DNA of 64,000 nt from contig NC_045443.1 in NCBI RefSeq assembly GCF_002776525.5, positions 35,472,808 to 35,536,807 of the forward strand, in the 5' to 3' direction. The notes under the pieces were generated by a model, which saw only the letters and a program-made list of their open reading frames with translations, had not been told where the DNA came from and did no database searches. This document shows positions 1 to 11,703 of the stretch, one piece after another (the first letter of the stretch is position 1; each line of letters opens with the position of its first letter). The stretch is from Piliocolobus tephrosceles. Its lineage: Eukaryota; Chordata; Mammalia; Primates; Cercopithecidae. A program made the translations under genes and the position numbers.

Positions 1-408
1 GCGAGATGAATAAATATATCTCACACAAAGCAGTTTCACAGAAATCTTCTTTCCAGTTATTTCTGAGGATATTTCCTTTTTCACCATAGCTGTCCCTAGA
101 TGCCCGAATGTCCCTTGATAGCATTTTCTCCATAAGGGATTCCAGAACCCTCTAGGAGAAGAAAGGTATATTTCTCTGAGTGGAATACACACGTCACAAA
201 GCAGCTCCTTAGAAAGTTTCTCTCCAGTTTCTGTCTGAAAACGTTGTCTTTCTCACCTTAAGCCTCAACGTGCTCCTGAATATCCCGTCACAGACTAAAC
301 AAAAACAGTGTTGATACAGATCAATGAAAAGAGAAGCATAACTGTGCCAGCGGAATTCACGTGACATAGAGAAGTTTCACGGAAAACTTCCTTCTGGTTT
401 CTATCTGA
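1..408 (-). repeat. Leading partial 13-mer unit (end of M11, M12, M13)
   Basis: The window opens inside M11 ('gcgagatgaataaatata'). M12 follows from about 67 and M13 from about 239 to 408. The array therefore extends to the left beyond the window. Confidence 0.85.
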
Positions 409-2660
409 AGTTATTTCTTTTTCAGGATATTCTAAAGAGCGTCTCCAAATGTCCTTCCTCAGATTGCACAGAAACAGTGATTTCAAACTGCTCAGCACAA
501 AGAATGATTTAACTCTATAAGATGAATACAAACATCACAAAAGAGTTGCACAGAAAGCTTCTCTCCAATTTTCGAAGGAAGAAATTTCCTTGCTCGACGC
601 AGGCCTCTGGTTGCCACTCACTGTCCCTTTGCAGAACCCTAAAAGACCGACTTTCAAACTGGGAAATGTAGAGTAAGCTTTAACCTTGTGAAAAGAATGG
701 ACATGTCAGAGAGCAGTATCTTCGAGTGCTTCTTTCTGTTTTTTATTGGATGACATTTCCCATTTTGCCATAATCTTCAATGTGCTCCAAATATCACTCT
801 TTTGGTTTTACAGGAACAGTGATCAAACTCTGCCTTATGAGAAGAAATTTATAACTCCCTGAGTGAAATGCACACATCACCAAGCAGTTTCTCAGAAAGC
901 TTCTCTCCACTTTTTATCTGACTATATTTCCTATTTCACATAGGCCCGAATGTGATCCCAAGTATCACATTCGGTATCCGCGCGTGGATGATCCTTGCGC
1001 AGATCCATCCACGAGGGAGTTTCGAAGCTGTGTAATGTAAAGAAAGCTTCATCTATATAATATGAATAAATATAGTAAAAAGTAGATTCACAGAAAGCTT
1101 CTTTTCAGTTTTTATCTGAAGATATTTCCTTTTTCTCCGTAGTCCTGAATCTGCTCCCTAATGTCCCTTCGTGGATCCATCCATGACGGTTTTCAAGGTG
1201 CGTAATGTAAAGAAAGCTTTATTTATGTGAGATTATTACACATATCACAGAATAGTTTCCTAGAAACTTCTTTCCAGGTTTTGTCTGAGGCTATTTTCCT
1301 TTTCACCATCAGCATCAACATGCTCCCGTATATCACTTGGTACCTGTTTCTCCAAAAGGGTTTCCACAATGCTGTATGAGAAGAGAGGTATAACACTCTG
1401 AGTGGAATGCACACAACACAAAGCATTTCCTTGGAAAGCTTCTTTCCAGTTTCAGTCTCAACATATTCCCTTTTTCACCATTAGCCTCAAAGTGCTCCCG
1501 AATGTCCCATCACACGCTAAACATACACAGGGTTATCAAACTCCTCAATGAATAAAGAGGCTTAACTGAATGAGAGGAATTAAGATGACACAGAGCAGTT
1601 TCACAGAAAGCTTCCTTCTCGGTTTTACCTGAGAATATTTCTTTCTCCATATTCTAAGGATCGTACCCAAATGTCACTCCTCAGATGCCACAAAACAGTG
1701 ATTTCAAGCTGCTCAATCCAAAGAATGGTTTAACTCTATGAGATGAATACACACATCACAAAGCAATTGCTCAGAAAGTTTCTCTGCAGTTCTCAATAGA
1801 AGACGTTTCCTTGCTCACCACAAGCCTCCGGGAGTCATTAAATATCCCTTCACAGATTCTTCAAAGACAGAGTTTCGAAACTGGGCAACATAGAGTAAGC
1901 ATTAACTCTGTGAAGTGAATGCACCTATCACAGAGCAGATTCTTGGATAGCTTCTTCCTTGATTTTATTTCAGTATATTTCATTATTCGCCATAGTCCTC
2001 AATGCACTCCGAAATATCACCTTTTTGGTTTCAGAGGAACGGTGTTCAAACACTACCTTTTGAGAAAAGAGGTATAACTCCCTGAGTGGAATGTATACAT
2101 CACAAAGTAGTTTCTCAGAAAGCTTCTATCCAGTTTATACTGAAGATATCTCCTCTTTCACCATAGGCCTTAAGGTGCTCCCGAATGTCCCTTCACGGAT
2201 CTGTGAATGACGGAGTTTCAAAACTGTGTAATATAAGAAAAGTTTTAACTATGCCAGATGAATAAATATATCTAACGCAAAGCAGTTTCACACAAATCTT
2301 TCCAGTTCTTGTCTGAGGATATTTCCTTTTTCACCATAGCTGTCCCTATACTCCCAAATGTCTCTTGGTAACTTTTACTCCAAAAGGGATTTCAGAATCC
2401 TCTAGGAGCAGAAAGGTATATTTTAGTGAGTGGAATGCACACGTCATAAAGCAGCTTTTCAGAAAGCTTCTCTGCAGTTTCTATCTGAAGACGTTTCCAT
2501 TCTAACCACAAATCTCAAAGCACTCCTGAATGTTCCTTCTCAGACTAAACAAAAACAGTGTTATGATGCTGCTCAATGAAAAGAGAAGCTTAAGTGTGTG
2601 GGCGGAATTCACGTGATACAGAGCAGTTTCACAGAAAGCTTTCTTCTCTTTTCTTTCTGA
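409..2660 (-). repeat. 13-mer unit 1 (complete, with a small insertion in M4)
   Basis: M1 to M13 are all present in order. The length is 2,252 bp, about 22 bp over the usual 2,230. The excess lies in M4, where a fold-back insertion sits at about 964-993. Confidence 0.88.
947..1018. repeat. Quasi-palindromic (fold-back) insertion inside M4 of unit 1
   Basis: 'cgaatgtgat' at 947-956 is followed after 7 bases by its exact reverse complement 'atcacattcg' at 964-973. The adjoining 977-993 ('tccgcgcgtggatgatc') is nearly the reverse complement of 1002-1018 ('gatccatccacgaggga'). Other M4 copies read straight from 'gatcccaaatatccctt' to 'ggatccatcc' without this segment. The extra bases look copied from the nearby opposite strand. 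Confidence 0.75.
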
Positions 2661-4904
2661 GTTTATTTCTTTTTCAGGATATTCTAAAGAGCACTTCCAA
2701 ATATCCTTTCTCAGATTCCATGGAAACAGTGATTTTGAACTGCTCAATACAAAGAATGATTTAACTCTATGAGATGAATACAAACATCACAAAAGAGTTG
2801 TGCAGAAAACTTCTCTCCAATTTTCTATGGAAGACTTTTCCTTGCTCTACAGAGGCCTCCACTTGCCACTTACTATCCCTTCACTGAACCCTCAAAGACC
2901 GACTTTCAATCTGGGAAATGTAGAGTAAGCTTTAACCCTGTGAAAATAATGGACATGTCAGAGAGCAGTTTCTTCGAGTGCTTCTTTCTGTTTTTTATTG
3001 GACGACATTTTACTTTTTGCCATAGTCTTCAATGTGCTCCGAATATCACCCTTTTGGTTTTACAAGAACAGTGTTCAAACTGGACCTTATGAAAAGAATG
3101 TTATAACTCCCTAAGTGGAATGCACACATCACCAAGCAGTTTTTCAGAAAGCTTCTCTCCAGTTTTTATCTCACTATATTTCCTATTTCACCATTGGCCC
3201 AAATGTGATCGCAAATATCCCTTCATGGATCCATCCAGGAGGGAGTTTCCAAGCTGCATAATGGACAGAGAGATTAATCTATGTCAGATAATAAACATAG
3301 CAAAAAGGAGATTCACAAAATACTTCTTTCCAGTTTTTAATTGGAAGATATTTTCTTTTTCACCATAGTCCTGAATGTGCTCCTGAAGATCCCTTCGTGG
3401 ATCCATCCATGACAGTTTCCAAGTTGCAAAACGTAAAGAAAGCTTTATCTATGTCAGTTGATTACACATATCACAGAGTAGTTTCCTAGAAAGGTTCTTT
3501 CAAGTTCTTGTCGAGGCTATTTCCCTTTTCACCATCGTTATCAACATGCTACCTAATATCATCTGATACCTGTTTCTCCAAAAGGGTTTCCAAGACACTG
3601 GATGAGAAGAGAGGCATAACACTGTGAGTGGAATGCACACGTCACAAAGCAGTTCCTCGGAAAGGTTCTCTCCAGTTTCGATCTGAACATATTTCCTTTT
3701 TCACCGTTTGCCTCAAAGTGCTCCCGAATATCCCATCACATGCTAAACATGCACAGGGTTAGAAAACTGCTCAATGAAAAGAGAGGCTTAACTGAGTGAG
3801 AGAAATATAAATGACACAGAGCAGTTTCACAGAAAGCTTCCTTCTGGATTCTACCTGAGGATATTTCTTTCTCCATATTCTAAGGATCGTTCCCAAATGT
3901 CCTTCCTCAGATTCCACAAAAACAGTGATTTCAAGCTGCTCAATCCAAAGAATGGTTTAACTCCATGAGACAAATACACACATCATAAAGCAGTTGCTGA
4001 GAAAGATTCTCTGCAGGTTTCATCGGAAGACGTTTCCTGACTTACCACAGGCCTCCGGGCGTCACTAAATATCCCTTCACAGATACTTCACAAACAGAGT
4101 TTCAAAACTGGGAAACATAGAGTAGGCATTAACTCTGTGAAGTGAATGCACATATCAGAGAACAGATTCTTGGAACGCTTCTTCCTCGATTTTAATTCAG
4201 TATATTTCACTATTCACCATAGTCCTCAATGCGCCACGAAATATCACTTTTTCGATATCACAGGAACAGTGTTCAAAAGCTGCCTTGTTAGAAAAGAGTT
4301 ATAACTCCCTGAGTGGAATGCATACATCACAAAGTAGTTTCTCAGAAAGCTTCTATCCAGTTTTTATCTGAAGATATCTCCTCTTTCACCGTCGGCCTGA
4401 AAGTGCTCCCGAATGTCCATTCGCGGATCCCTGTATGACAGAGTTTCCAAACTGCGTAACATAAGAAAAGTTTTGACTCTGCAAGAGGAATAAATATATG
4501 TAACACAAAGCTGTTTCAAAGAAATCTTCTTTCCACTGTTTGTCTGATGATATTCCCTTTTTCACCACAGCTGTCCCTCTACTCCTGTATGTCTCTTGGT
4601 AGCTTTTTCTCCAAACGGATTCCGAAATCCTCTATGAGAACAAAGGTATATTTCTGTGAGTGGAATGCACATGTCACAAAACAGCTCCTCAGAAAGCCTC
4701 TCCAGTTTCTATCTGAAGACGTTTCCACTCTCACCGTAAGCCTCAAAGCCCTCCTGTGCAGACTAAGCACAGACTATCCCTGTGCAGACTAAGCAAAAAC
4801 AGAGTTATGATACAGCTCAATGAAAAGAGAAGTGTAATTGTGTGAGCAGAATTTACGTGACACAGAGCAGTTCCACAGAAAGATTCCTTCTGGTTTCTCT
4901 CCGA
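2661..4904 (-). repeat. 13-mer unit 2 (complete)
   Basis: All thirteen monomers are in order over 2,244 bp. M13 carries a short local duplication, with 'ctgtgcagactaagca' at 4754-4769 repeated at 4780-4795. This accounts for most of the small excess over 2,230 bp. Confidence 0.88.
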
Positions 4905-6714
4905 GGTTATTTCTTTTTCAGGATATTCTAAAGAGCGTTTCCAAATGTCCTTTCTCAGATTGCACAGAAACAGTGATTTCAAACTGCTGAATCCAAAGAA
5001 CGATTTAACTCTATGAGACGAATACATACATCATAAAACACTTGTGCAGAAAGCTTCTCTCCTATTTTCGATGTGGACATTTCCTTGCTCGACACAGTCC
5101 TCCAGTTGCCACATACTATTCCCTTGCAGAACCCTCAAAGACCAACTTTCAAACTGGGAAATGTAGAGTAAGCTTTAACCCTGTGGAAATAATGGACATG
5201 TCAGAGAGCAGTTTCTTCGAGTGCTTCTGTCTGTTTTTTATTGGATGACATTTCACTTTTTGCCATACTCTTCAATATGCTCTGAATATCACTCTTCTGG
5301 TTTTACGGGAACAGTGTTCAAACTCTGTCTTATGAGAAGAAAGTTAAAATTCCCTGAGTGGAATGCACACATCACCAAGCAGTTTGTCAGAAAGCTTCTC
5401 TCCAGTTTTTATCTGACTACATTTCCTATTTCATCATAGGCCCGAATGTGATCCCAAATAACCCTTCGCAGATCCATCCACAAGGAAGTTTCCAAGTTGC
5501 GAAATGTAAAGAAAGCTTCATCTATGTAAGATGAATAAATATAGCAAAAAGCGGATTCACAGTAAGCTTCTTGCCAGCTTTTATCTGAAGATATTTCCTT
5601 TTTCACCATAGTTCTGAAAGTTCTCCCACAAGTCCCTTCACAGATCCGTCCATGACACCTTACAAGCTGTGTAATGTAAAGAAAGCTTTATCTATGTTAG
5701 CTGATTACATATATCACAGAGTAGTTTCCTAGAAAGCTTCTTTCCAGTTTTTGTCTGAGGCTATTTCCCTTTTCACCATTGGCATCAACATGTTCCCAAA
5801 TGTCACTTGGTATCTTTTTTCAAAAAGGGTTTCCCTGACGCTGTATGAGAAGAAAGGTATAACACTGTGAGTGGAATGCACACGTCACAAAGCAGGTCCT
5901 TGGAAGCCTTCTCTCCAGTTTCGGCCTCAGCATATTTCCTTTTTCACCGTAGTACTCAAAGTGCTCCTGAATATCCCATCACATGCTAAACATACACAGG
6001 GTTAGAAAACTGCTCAATGTAAAGAGAGGCTTAACTGAGTGAGAAGAATTAAGATGACACAGAGCAGTTTCACAGATACTTCCTTCTGGATTTTGCCTGA
6101 GGATATTTCTTTCTCCATATTCTAAGGATCGTTTACAATTGTCCTTCCTCAGATTCCACAAAAACAGTGACTTCAAGCTGCTCAATCCAAAGAATGGTTT
6201 AACTCTCTGAGACGAATACACACATCGCAAAGCAGTGGCTAAAAAAATTTCTCTGCACGTTTCATCAGAAGACCTTTTCTCTCTCACCACAAGCCTCTGG
6301 TCATCACTAAATATTCTTTCACAGATTCTTCAAAGAGAAAGTTTTGAAACTGGGCAACATACAGTAAGCATTAACTCTGTGAAATGAATGCACATATCAG
6401 AGAGCAGATTTTTGGAACGCTTCTTCCTCAATTTTATTTCAGTATATTTCACTAATCGCAGTAGTCCTCAATGCGCTCCGTTACATTACTTTTTCGGTTT
6501 CATAGGAAGAGTGTTCAAACGCTGCCTTGTGAGAAAAGACGTTTAAATCTCTGAGTGGAATGCATACATCACTAAGTAGTTTCTCAGAAATCTTCTATCC
6601 AGTTTTTATCTGAAGATATCTCTTTTCACCATAGGCCTGAAAGTGCTCCCGAATGTCCCTTCGCGGATCCGTGCATGACGGAGCTTCCAAACTGCGTAAT
6701 ATAAGAAAAATGTT
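4905..6714 (-). repeat. 13-mer unit 3 (truncated in M11 by the Alu junction)
   Basis: M1 to M10 and the first half of M11 are present. The unit stops at 'gtaatataagaaaaatgtt', directly against an Alu. The rest of M11, M12, M13 and the first half of the next M1 are missing on the far side, about 525 bp compared with units 1 and 2. Confidence 0.85.
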
Positions 6715-6994
6715 GGCCAGGTGCAGTGGCTAAAGCCTGTAATCGCAGCACTTTGGGAGGCCGAGACGGGCGGATCATGAGGTGAGGCAATCGAGACCAT
6801 CCTGGCTAACACAGTGAAACCCCATCTCTACTAAAAAAAAATAATAATAATAATACAAAAACTAGCCGAGTGAGGTGGTGGGTGCCTGTAGTCCCAGCTA
6901 CTCGGGATGCTGAGGCAGGAGAATGGCATAAACCCAGGAGGCAGAGCTTGCAGTGAGCTGAGATCCGGCCACGGCACTCCAGCCTGGGCGACAG
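6715..6994 (+). mobile_element. AluY-type SINE, 3' end and tail missing
   Basis: The element begins with 'ggccaggtgcagtggct' and runs through left and right arms ('gcctgtagtcccagctact', 'gcagtgagctgagatcc') to 'agcctgggcgacag'. The usual last 20 or so bases and the poly(A) tail are absent. The right arm reads 'gatccggcca' where the common human AluY has 'gatcgcgcca'; from memory the former is typical of Old World monkey AluY lineages. The left-arm A-rich stretch has grown into (aat)n. I see no target-site duplication, and the flanks are two non-adjacent satellite positions, so the insertion came with, or was followed by, a deletion. Confidence 0.92.
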
Positions 6995-9143
6995 ATATTT
7001 CAGTGATTTCGAACTGCTCAATCCAAAGAATAATGTAACTTTATGAGATGAACACAAACATCACAAAAGAGTTGCGCAAAAAGCTTCTCTCCAATTTTCG
7101 ATGGAAGACATTTCCTTGCATGACACAGACCCCCAGTTGTCACTTACTATAAAGACCGACTTTCAAATGGGGAAATGTAGAGTAAGCTTCAACCCTGTGA
7201 AAAGAATGGACGTGTCAGAGAGCAGTTTCTTAGAGAGCTTCTGTATGCTTTTTATTGGATGACATTTCCCATTGTCCCATAGTCTTCAATGTGCTCCAAA
7301 TATCACTCTTTTGGTTTTACAGGAACACTGTTCAAACTGTGACTTATGAGAAGAATGTTATAACTTCCTGAGTGGAATGCTTACATCACCAAGCAGTTTC
7401 TCAGAATGCTTCTCTCCAGTTTTTATCTGACTATATTACTATTTCACCATAGGCCTGAATGTGATTGCAAATATCCCTATGTGGATTCATTCATGAGGGA
7501 TTTTCCAAGCTGGATAATTTAAAAAGGTTCATCTATGTGAGATGAATAAACATAGAAAAAAGAAGATTGACAGAAAGCTTACTTCCAGTTTTTATCTGAA
7601 GATAGTTCCTTTTTCACCACAGTCCTCAATGAGCTCCCGAAGGTCCCTTCGTGGTTCCGTCCATGACAGTTTCCAAGCTGTGTAATGTAAAGAAAGTTTA
7701 CCTATGTGAGATCATTATACATATCACAGAGGAGTTCCAAGAAAGCTTCTTTCTGGTTTTGTCTGAGGCTATTTCCCTTTTCACCATAGTCATCAACATG
7801 TTCCCGAATATTACTTGGTACCTGTTTCTCCAAAAGGGTTTCCCCGATGCTGTATAAGAAGAGAGGTCTAACATTTTGAGAGGAATGCACACGTCACAAA
7901 CCAGTTCCTCGGAAAGCTTCTCTCCAGTTTCGAACTGAACATATTTCCATTTTCACCATAGACCTCAAAGTGCTCCAGAATATGCCATCACACACTAATA
8001 ATACACAGGTTTATAAAACTACTCAAGGTAAGGAGAGGCTTAACTAAGTGAGAGGAATTCAGATGACACAGTGTAGTTTCACAGAAAGCTTACTTCTGGA
8101 TTTTACCTGAGGATATTTCTTTCTCCATGTTCTAAGGATCGTTCCCAAATGTCCTTCCTCAGATTCCACAAAAAACAGTGACTTCAATCTCTCAATCCAA
8201 AGAACGGTTTAAATCTATGAGATGAATACACACATCGCAAAGCAGTTGCTCAGAAAGTTACTCTGCAGGTTTCATCGGAAGTTGTTTCTTTGCTCACCAC
8301 AAGCCTCTGGGCGTCACTAAATATCATTTCACAGATTCTTCAAGGACAGACTTTTGAAACTGGGCAACATAGAGTGAGCATAAATTCTGTGATATGAATG
8401 CACACATCAGAGAGCAGATTATTGGAACACTTCTTTCTGGATTTTATATCAGTTTATTTCCCTATATGCCAAAGTCCTCAATGCGCTCAGCAATATCACT
8501 TTTTTGGTTACACAGGAACAGTGTTTAAACACTGTCTTGTGAGAAAAGAGGCATAACTCCCTGAGCGCAATGCATACATTACAAGTAGTTTCCCAGAAAG
8601 CTTCCATCCAGTTTTTATCTGAAGATATCTCCTCTTTCACCATAGGCCTGAATGTGCTCCCGAATATCCCTTCACAGATTCCTGCATGACAGAGTTTTGA
8701 AATTGCGTAATATAAGAAAGGTTTGAACTATGCGAGATGAATAGATATTTCTAACATGAAGCAGTTTCACAGAAATGTTCTTTCCAGTTTTGTCTGAGGA
8801 TATTTCCTTTTTCACCATAGCCATCACTACACTGCCGAATGTCTCTTGGTATCTTTTTCTTCAAAAGGGATTCCGGAATCCTTTAGGAGAAGAAAGGTAT
8901 ATTTCTGTGAGTGGAATGCACACGTCACAAAGCAGCTCCTCAGAAAGCTTCTCTCCAGTTACTATCTGAAGACGTTTCCTTTCTCAATGTATCCCTGAAA
9001 TTGCCCCTGAATATCTTTTCACAGTCTAAACAAAAGCAGTGTTATGATACTATACAATGAAAAGAGAAGCTAAGCTTTGTGTGGGCGGAATTCACGTGAC
9101 ACAAAGCAGTTTCACCAAAAGCTTCATTCTGATTTCTCTCTGA
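6995..9143 (-). repeat. 13-mer unit 4 (5'-truncated M1 through M13)
   Basis: Satellite resumes within M1 ('cagtgatttcgaactgctc') directly after the Alu and continues in order to M13. M2 lacks about 20 bp near 7,149 ('tactataaagaccgac'). From about 7.9 kb onward the unit carries the subfamily-b variants described in the findings. Confidence 0.83.
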
Positions 9144-9475
9144 GGTTATTTCTATTCCAGGATATTCTAAAGAGCGCCTCCAAATGTCCACGGATTCTTC
9201 AAAGACAGAATTTCGAAAGTGGGCTACATAGAGTAAGCGTAAATTCTGTGAAGTGAATGCACATATCAGAGAGCAGATTCTTGGAACGCTTCTTTCTTGA
9301 TTTTATTTCAGTATATTTCACTATTTGCCATAGTCCTCAATACGCTCTGAAATATCACTTTTTCGGTTACACAGAAACAGTGTTTAAACACTGCCTTGTG
9401 AGAAAAGGGGTATCACACCATGACACACGTGACACAGAGCAGTTTCACAGGAGCTTCCTTTGGGTTTTTCTCTGA
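9144..9475 (-). repeat. Two extra hybrid monomers (M1/M9 and M10/M13), first copy
   Basis: The first hybrid starts as M1 ('aggatattctaaagagcg') and switches at about 9,199 to M9 ('attcttcaaagacagaa'). It runs into M10 and then switches at about 9,420 to the end of M13 ('cacgtgacacagagcag'), after which a normal M1 begins. This adds 332 bp, about two monomers, making unit 4 a 15-mer type. The same structure recurs at 28,210-28,540. Confidence 0.85.
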
Positions 9476-11703
9476 GGTTATTTCTTTTTCAGGATATTCT
9501 AAGGAGCATCTCCAAATGTCCTTTCTCAGATTCCACAGAAACACTGATTCCAAATTGCTCAATCCAAAGAATGATTTAACTCTTTGAGATGAATACAAAC
9601 ATCACAATAGAGTTGTGCAGAAAGCTTCTCTCCAGTTTTCGATGGGAGACATTTCCTTGCTCAACACAGGTCTCGGGTTACCACTTACTATCCCTTCGCA
9701 GAACCCTCAGAGGCTGACTTTCAAACTGGGAAATGTAGAGTAAGCTTTAACCTTGTGAAAAGAATGAGGATGTCAGAAAGCAGTTTCTTCGAGTGCTTCT
9801 TTCTGTTTTTTATTGGACGACATTTCACTTTTTGCCGTAGTCTTCAAAGTGCTCCGAATATCATTCTTTTGGTTTTACAGGAACAGTGTACAAACTGTGC
9901 CTTATGAGAGGAACATGAAAACTCCCTGAGTGGAATACACACATCACCAAGCAGTTTCTCAGAAAGCTTCTCTCCAGTTTTTATCTGACTCTATTTCCTA
10001 TTTGACAATAGGCCCGAATGTGATCCCAAATATCCCTTCTTGGATCCATTCTGGAGTGAGGTTTGAAGCTGCATAATGTAAAGAAAGCTTCATCTATGTG
10101 AGATGAATAAACATAGCAAAAAGCAGATTCACAGAAAGCTTCTTTCCAGTTCTTATCTGAAGATATTTCCTTTTTCACCATAGTCCTGAGTGTGCTCCCG
10201 AAAATCCCTTCATGGATAAGTCCATGACGGTTTCCAAGCTGTGTAATGTAAAGGAAGCTTTACCTTGTGAGATGATCACACATATCACAGAGTAGTTTCT
10301 TAGAAAGCTTCTTTCCAAGTTTTGTCTGAGGCTATTTCCCTTTTCACCGTCGGCATCAACATGCTCCTGAATATCACTTGGTATGTGTTTCTACAAAAGA
10401 ATTTCCCCGACGCTGTATGAGAAGAGAGGTATAACACTGTGACTAGAATTCAATGGTCACAAAGCAGTTCCTCGGAACGCTTCTCTCCATTTTCGATCTA
10501 ACAGATTTCCTTTTTCACCGTAAGCCTCAAAGTGCTCCCGGATATCCCATCACTCGTTAAATGTACACAGGGTCAGAAAACCGCTCAAGGAAAAAAGAGG
10601 CTTAACTGAGCGAGAGGAATAAAGACAACACAGAGCATTTTCACAGAAAGCTTCCTTCTGGATTTTATCTGAGGATATTTCCTTCTCCATGTTCTAAGAA
10701 TCGTTCCCAAATGTCCCTCCTCAGATTCCACAAAAACAGGGATTTCAATCTGCTCAATCCAAAGAATGGTTTAAATCTACGAGACGAATACGCACGTCGC
10801 AAAACAGTTGCTTAGAACGTTACTCTGCAAGTTTCATCAGAAGATGTTTCCTTGCTCACCACAAGCTTCCGGGCGTCACTAAATATCCCTTCACAGATTC
10901 TTCAAAGACAGAATTTCGAAACTGGGCAATATAGAGTAAGCATAAATTTTGTGAAGTGAATTCTCATATCTGAGAGCAGATTCCTGGAATGCTTCTTCCT
11001 CCATTTTATTTCAGTATATTTCACTATTCGCCATAGTCCATATGGTGCTCCGAAATATCACTTTTGCAGTTACACAGGAACAGTGTTTAAACACTGCCTT
11101 GTGAGAAAAGAGGTATAACACCCTGAGCAGAATGCATACACCACAAGTAGTTTCTCAGAAAGCTTCTATACAATTTTTATGTGAAGATATCTCCTCTTTC
11201 ACCATAGGCCTGAATGTTCTCCCAAACATCCCTTCGCGAACTCCTGCATGACAGAGTTTCCAAACTGCGTAAAATAAGAAAGGTTTGAACTATGCGAGAT
11301 GAATAGATATATCCAACACGAAGCAGTTTCACAGAAATCTTCTTTCCAGTTTTGTCTGAGGATATTTTCTTTTTCACCATAGCCGACCCTATACTCCCGA
11401 ATGTCTCTTGGTAGCTTTTTCTCCAAAAGGGATTCTGGAATCATCTAGGGGAAGAAAGGTATATTTCTGTGAGTGGAATGCACACGTCACAAAGTAGCTC
11501 CTCAGAAACCTTCTCTCCAGTTTCAATCTGAAGACATTTCCTTTTTCACCGTAACCCTCAAATCATTCCTGAATATCCCTTTGCAGTCTAAACATAAATA
11601 GTGTTATGATACTGTTCAGTGAAAAGAGAAGCATAACTGTGTGAGTGGAATTCACGTGACACAGAGCAGGTTCACAGAAAGCTTCCTTCTGGTTTCTCTC
11701 TGA
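9476..11703 (-). repeat. 13-mer unit 5 (complete)
   Basis: M1 to M13 in order over 2,228 bp. M5 to M8 (about 10.2-10.7 kb) carry a distinct variant set shared with unit 9, and M9 to M11 carry subfamily-b variants, so the unit is a mosaic. Confidence 0.88.
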
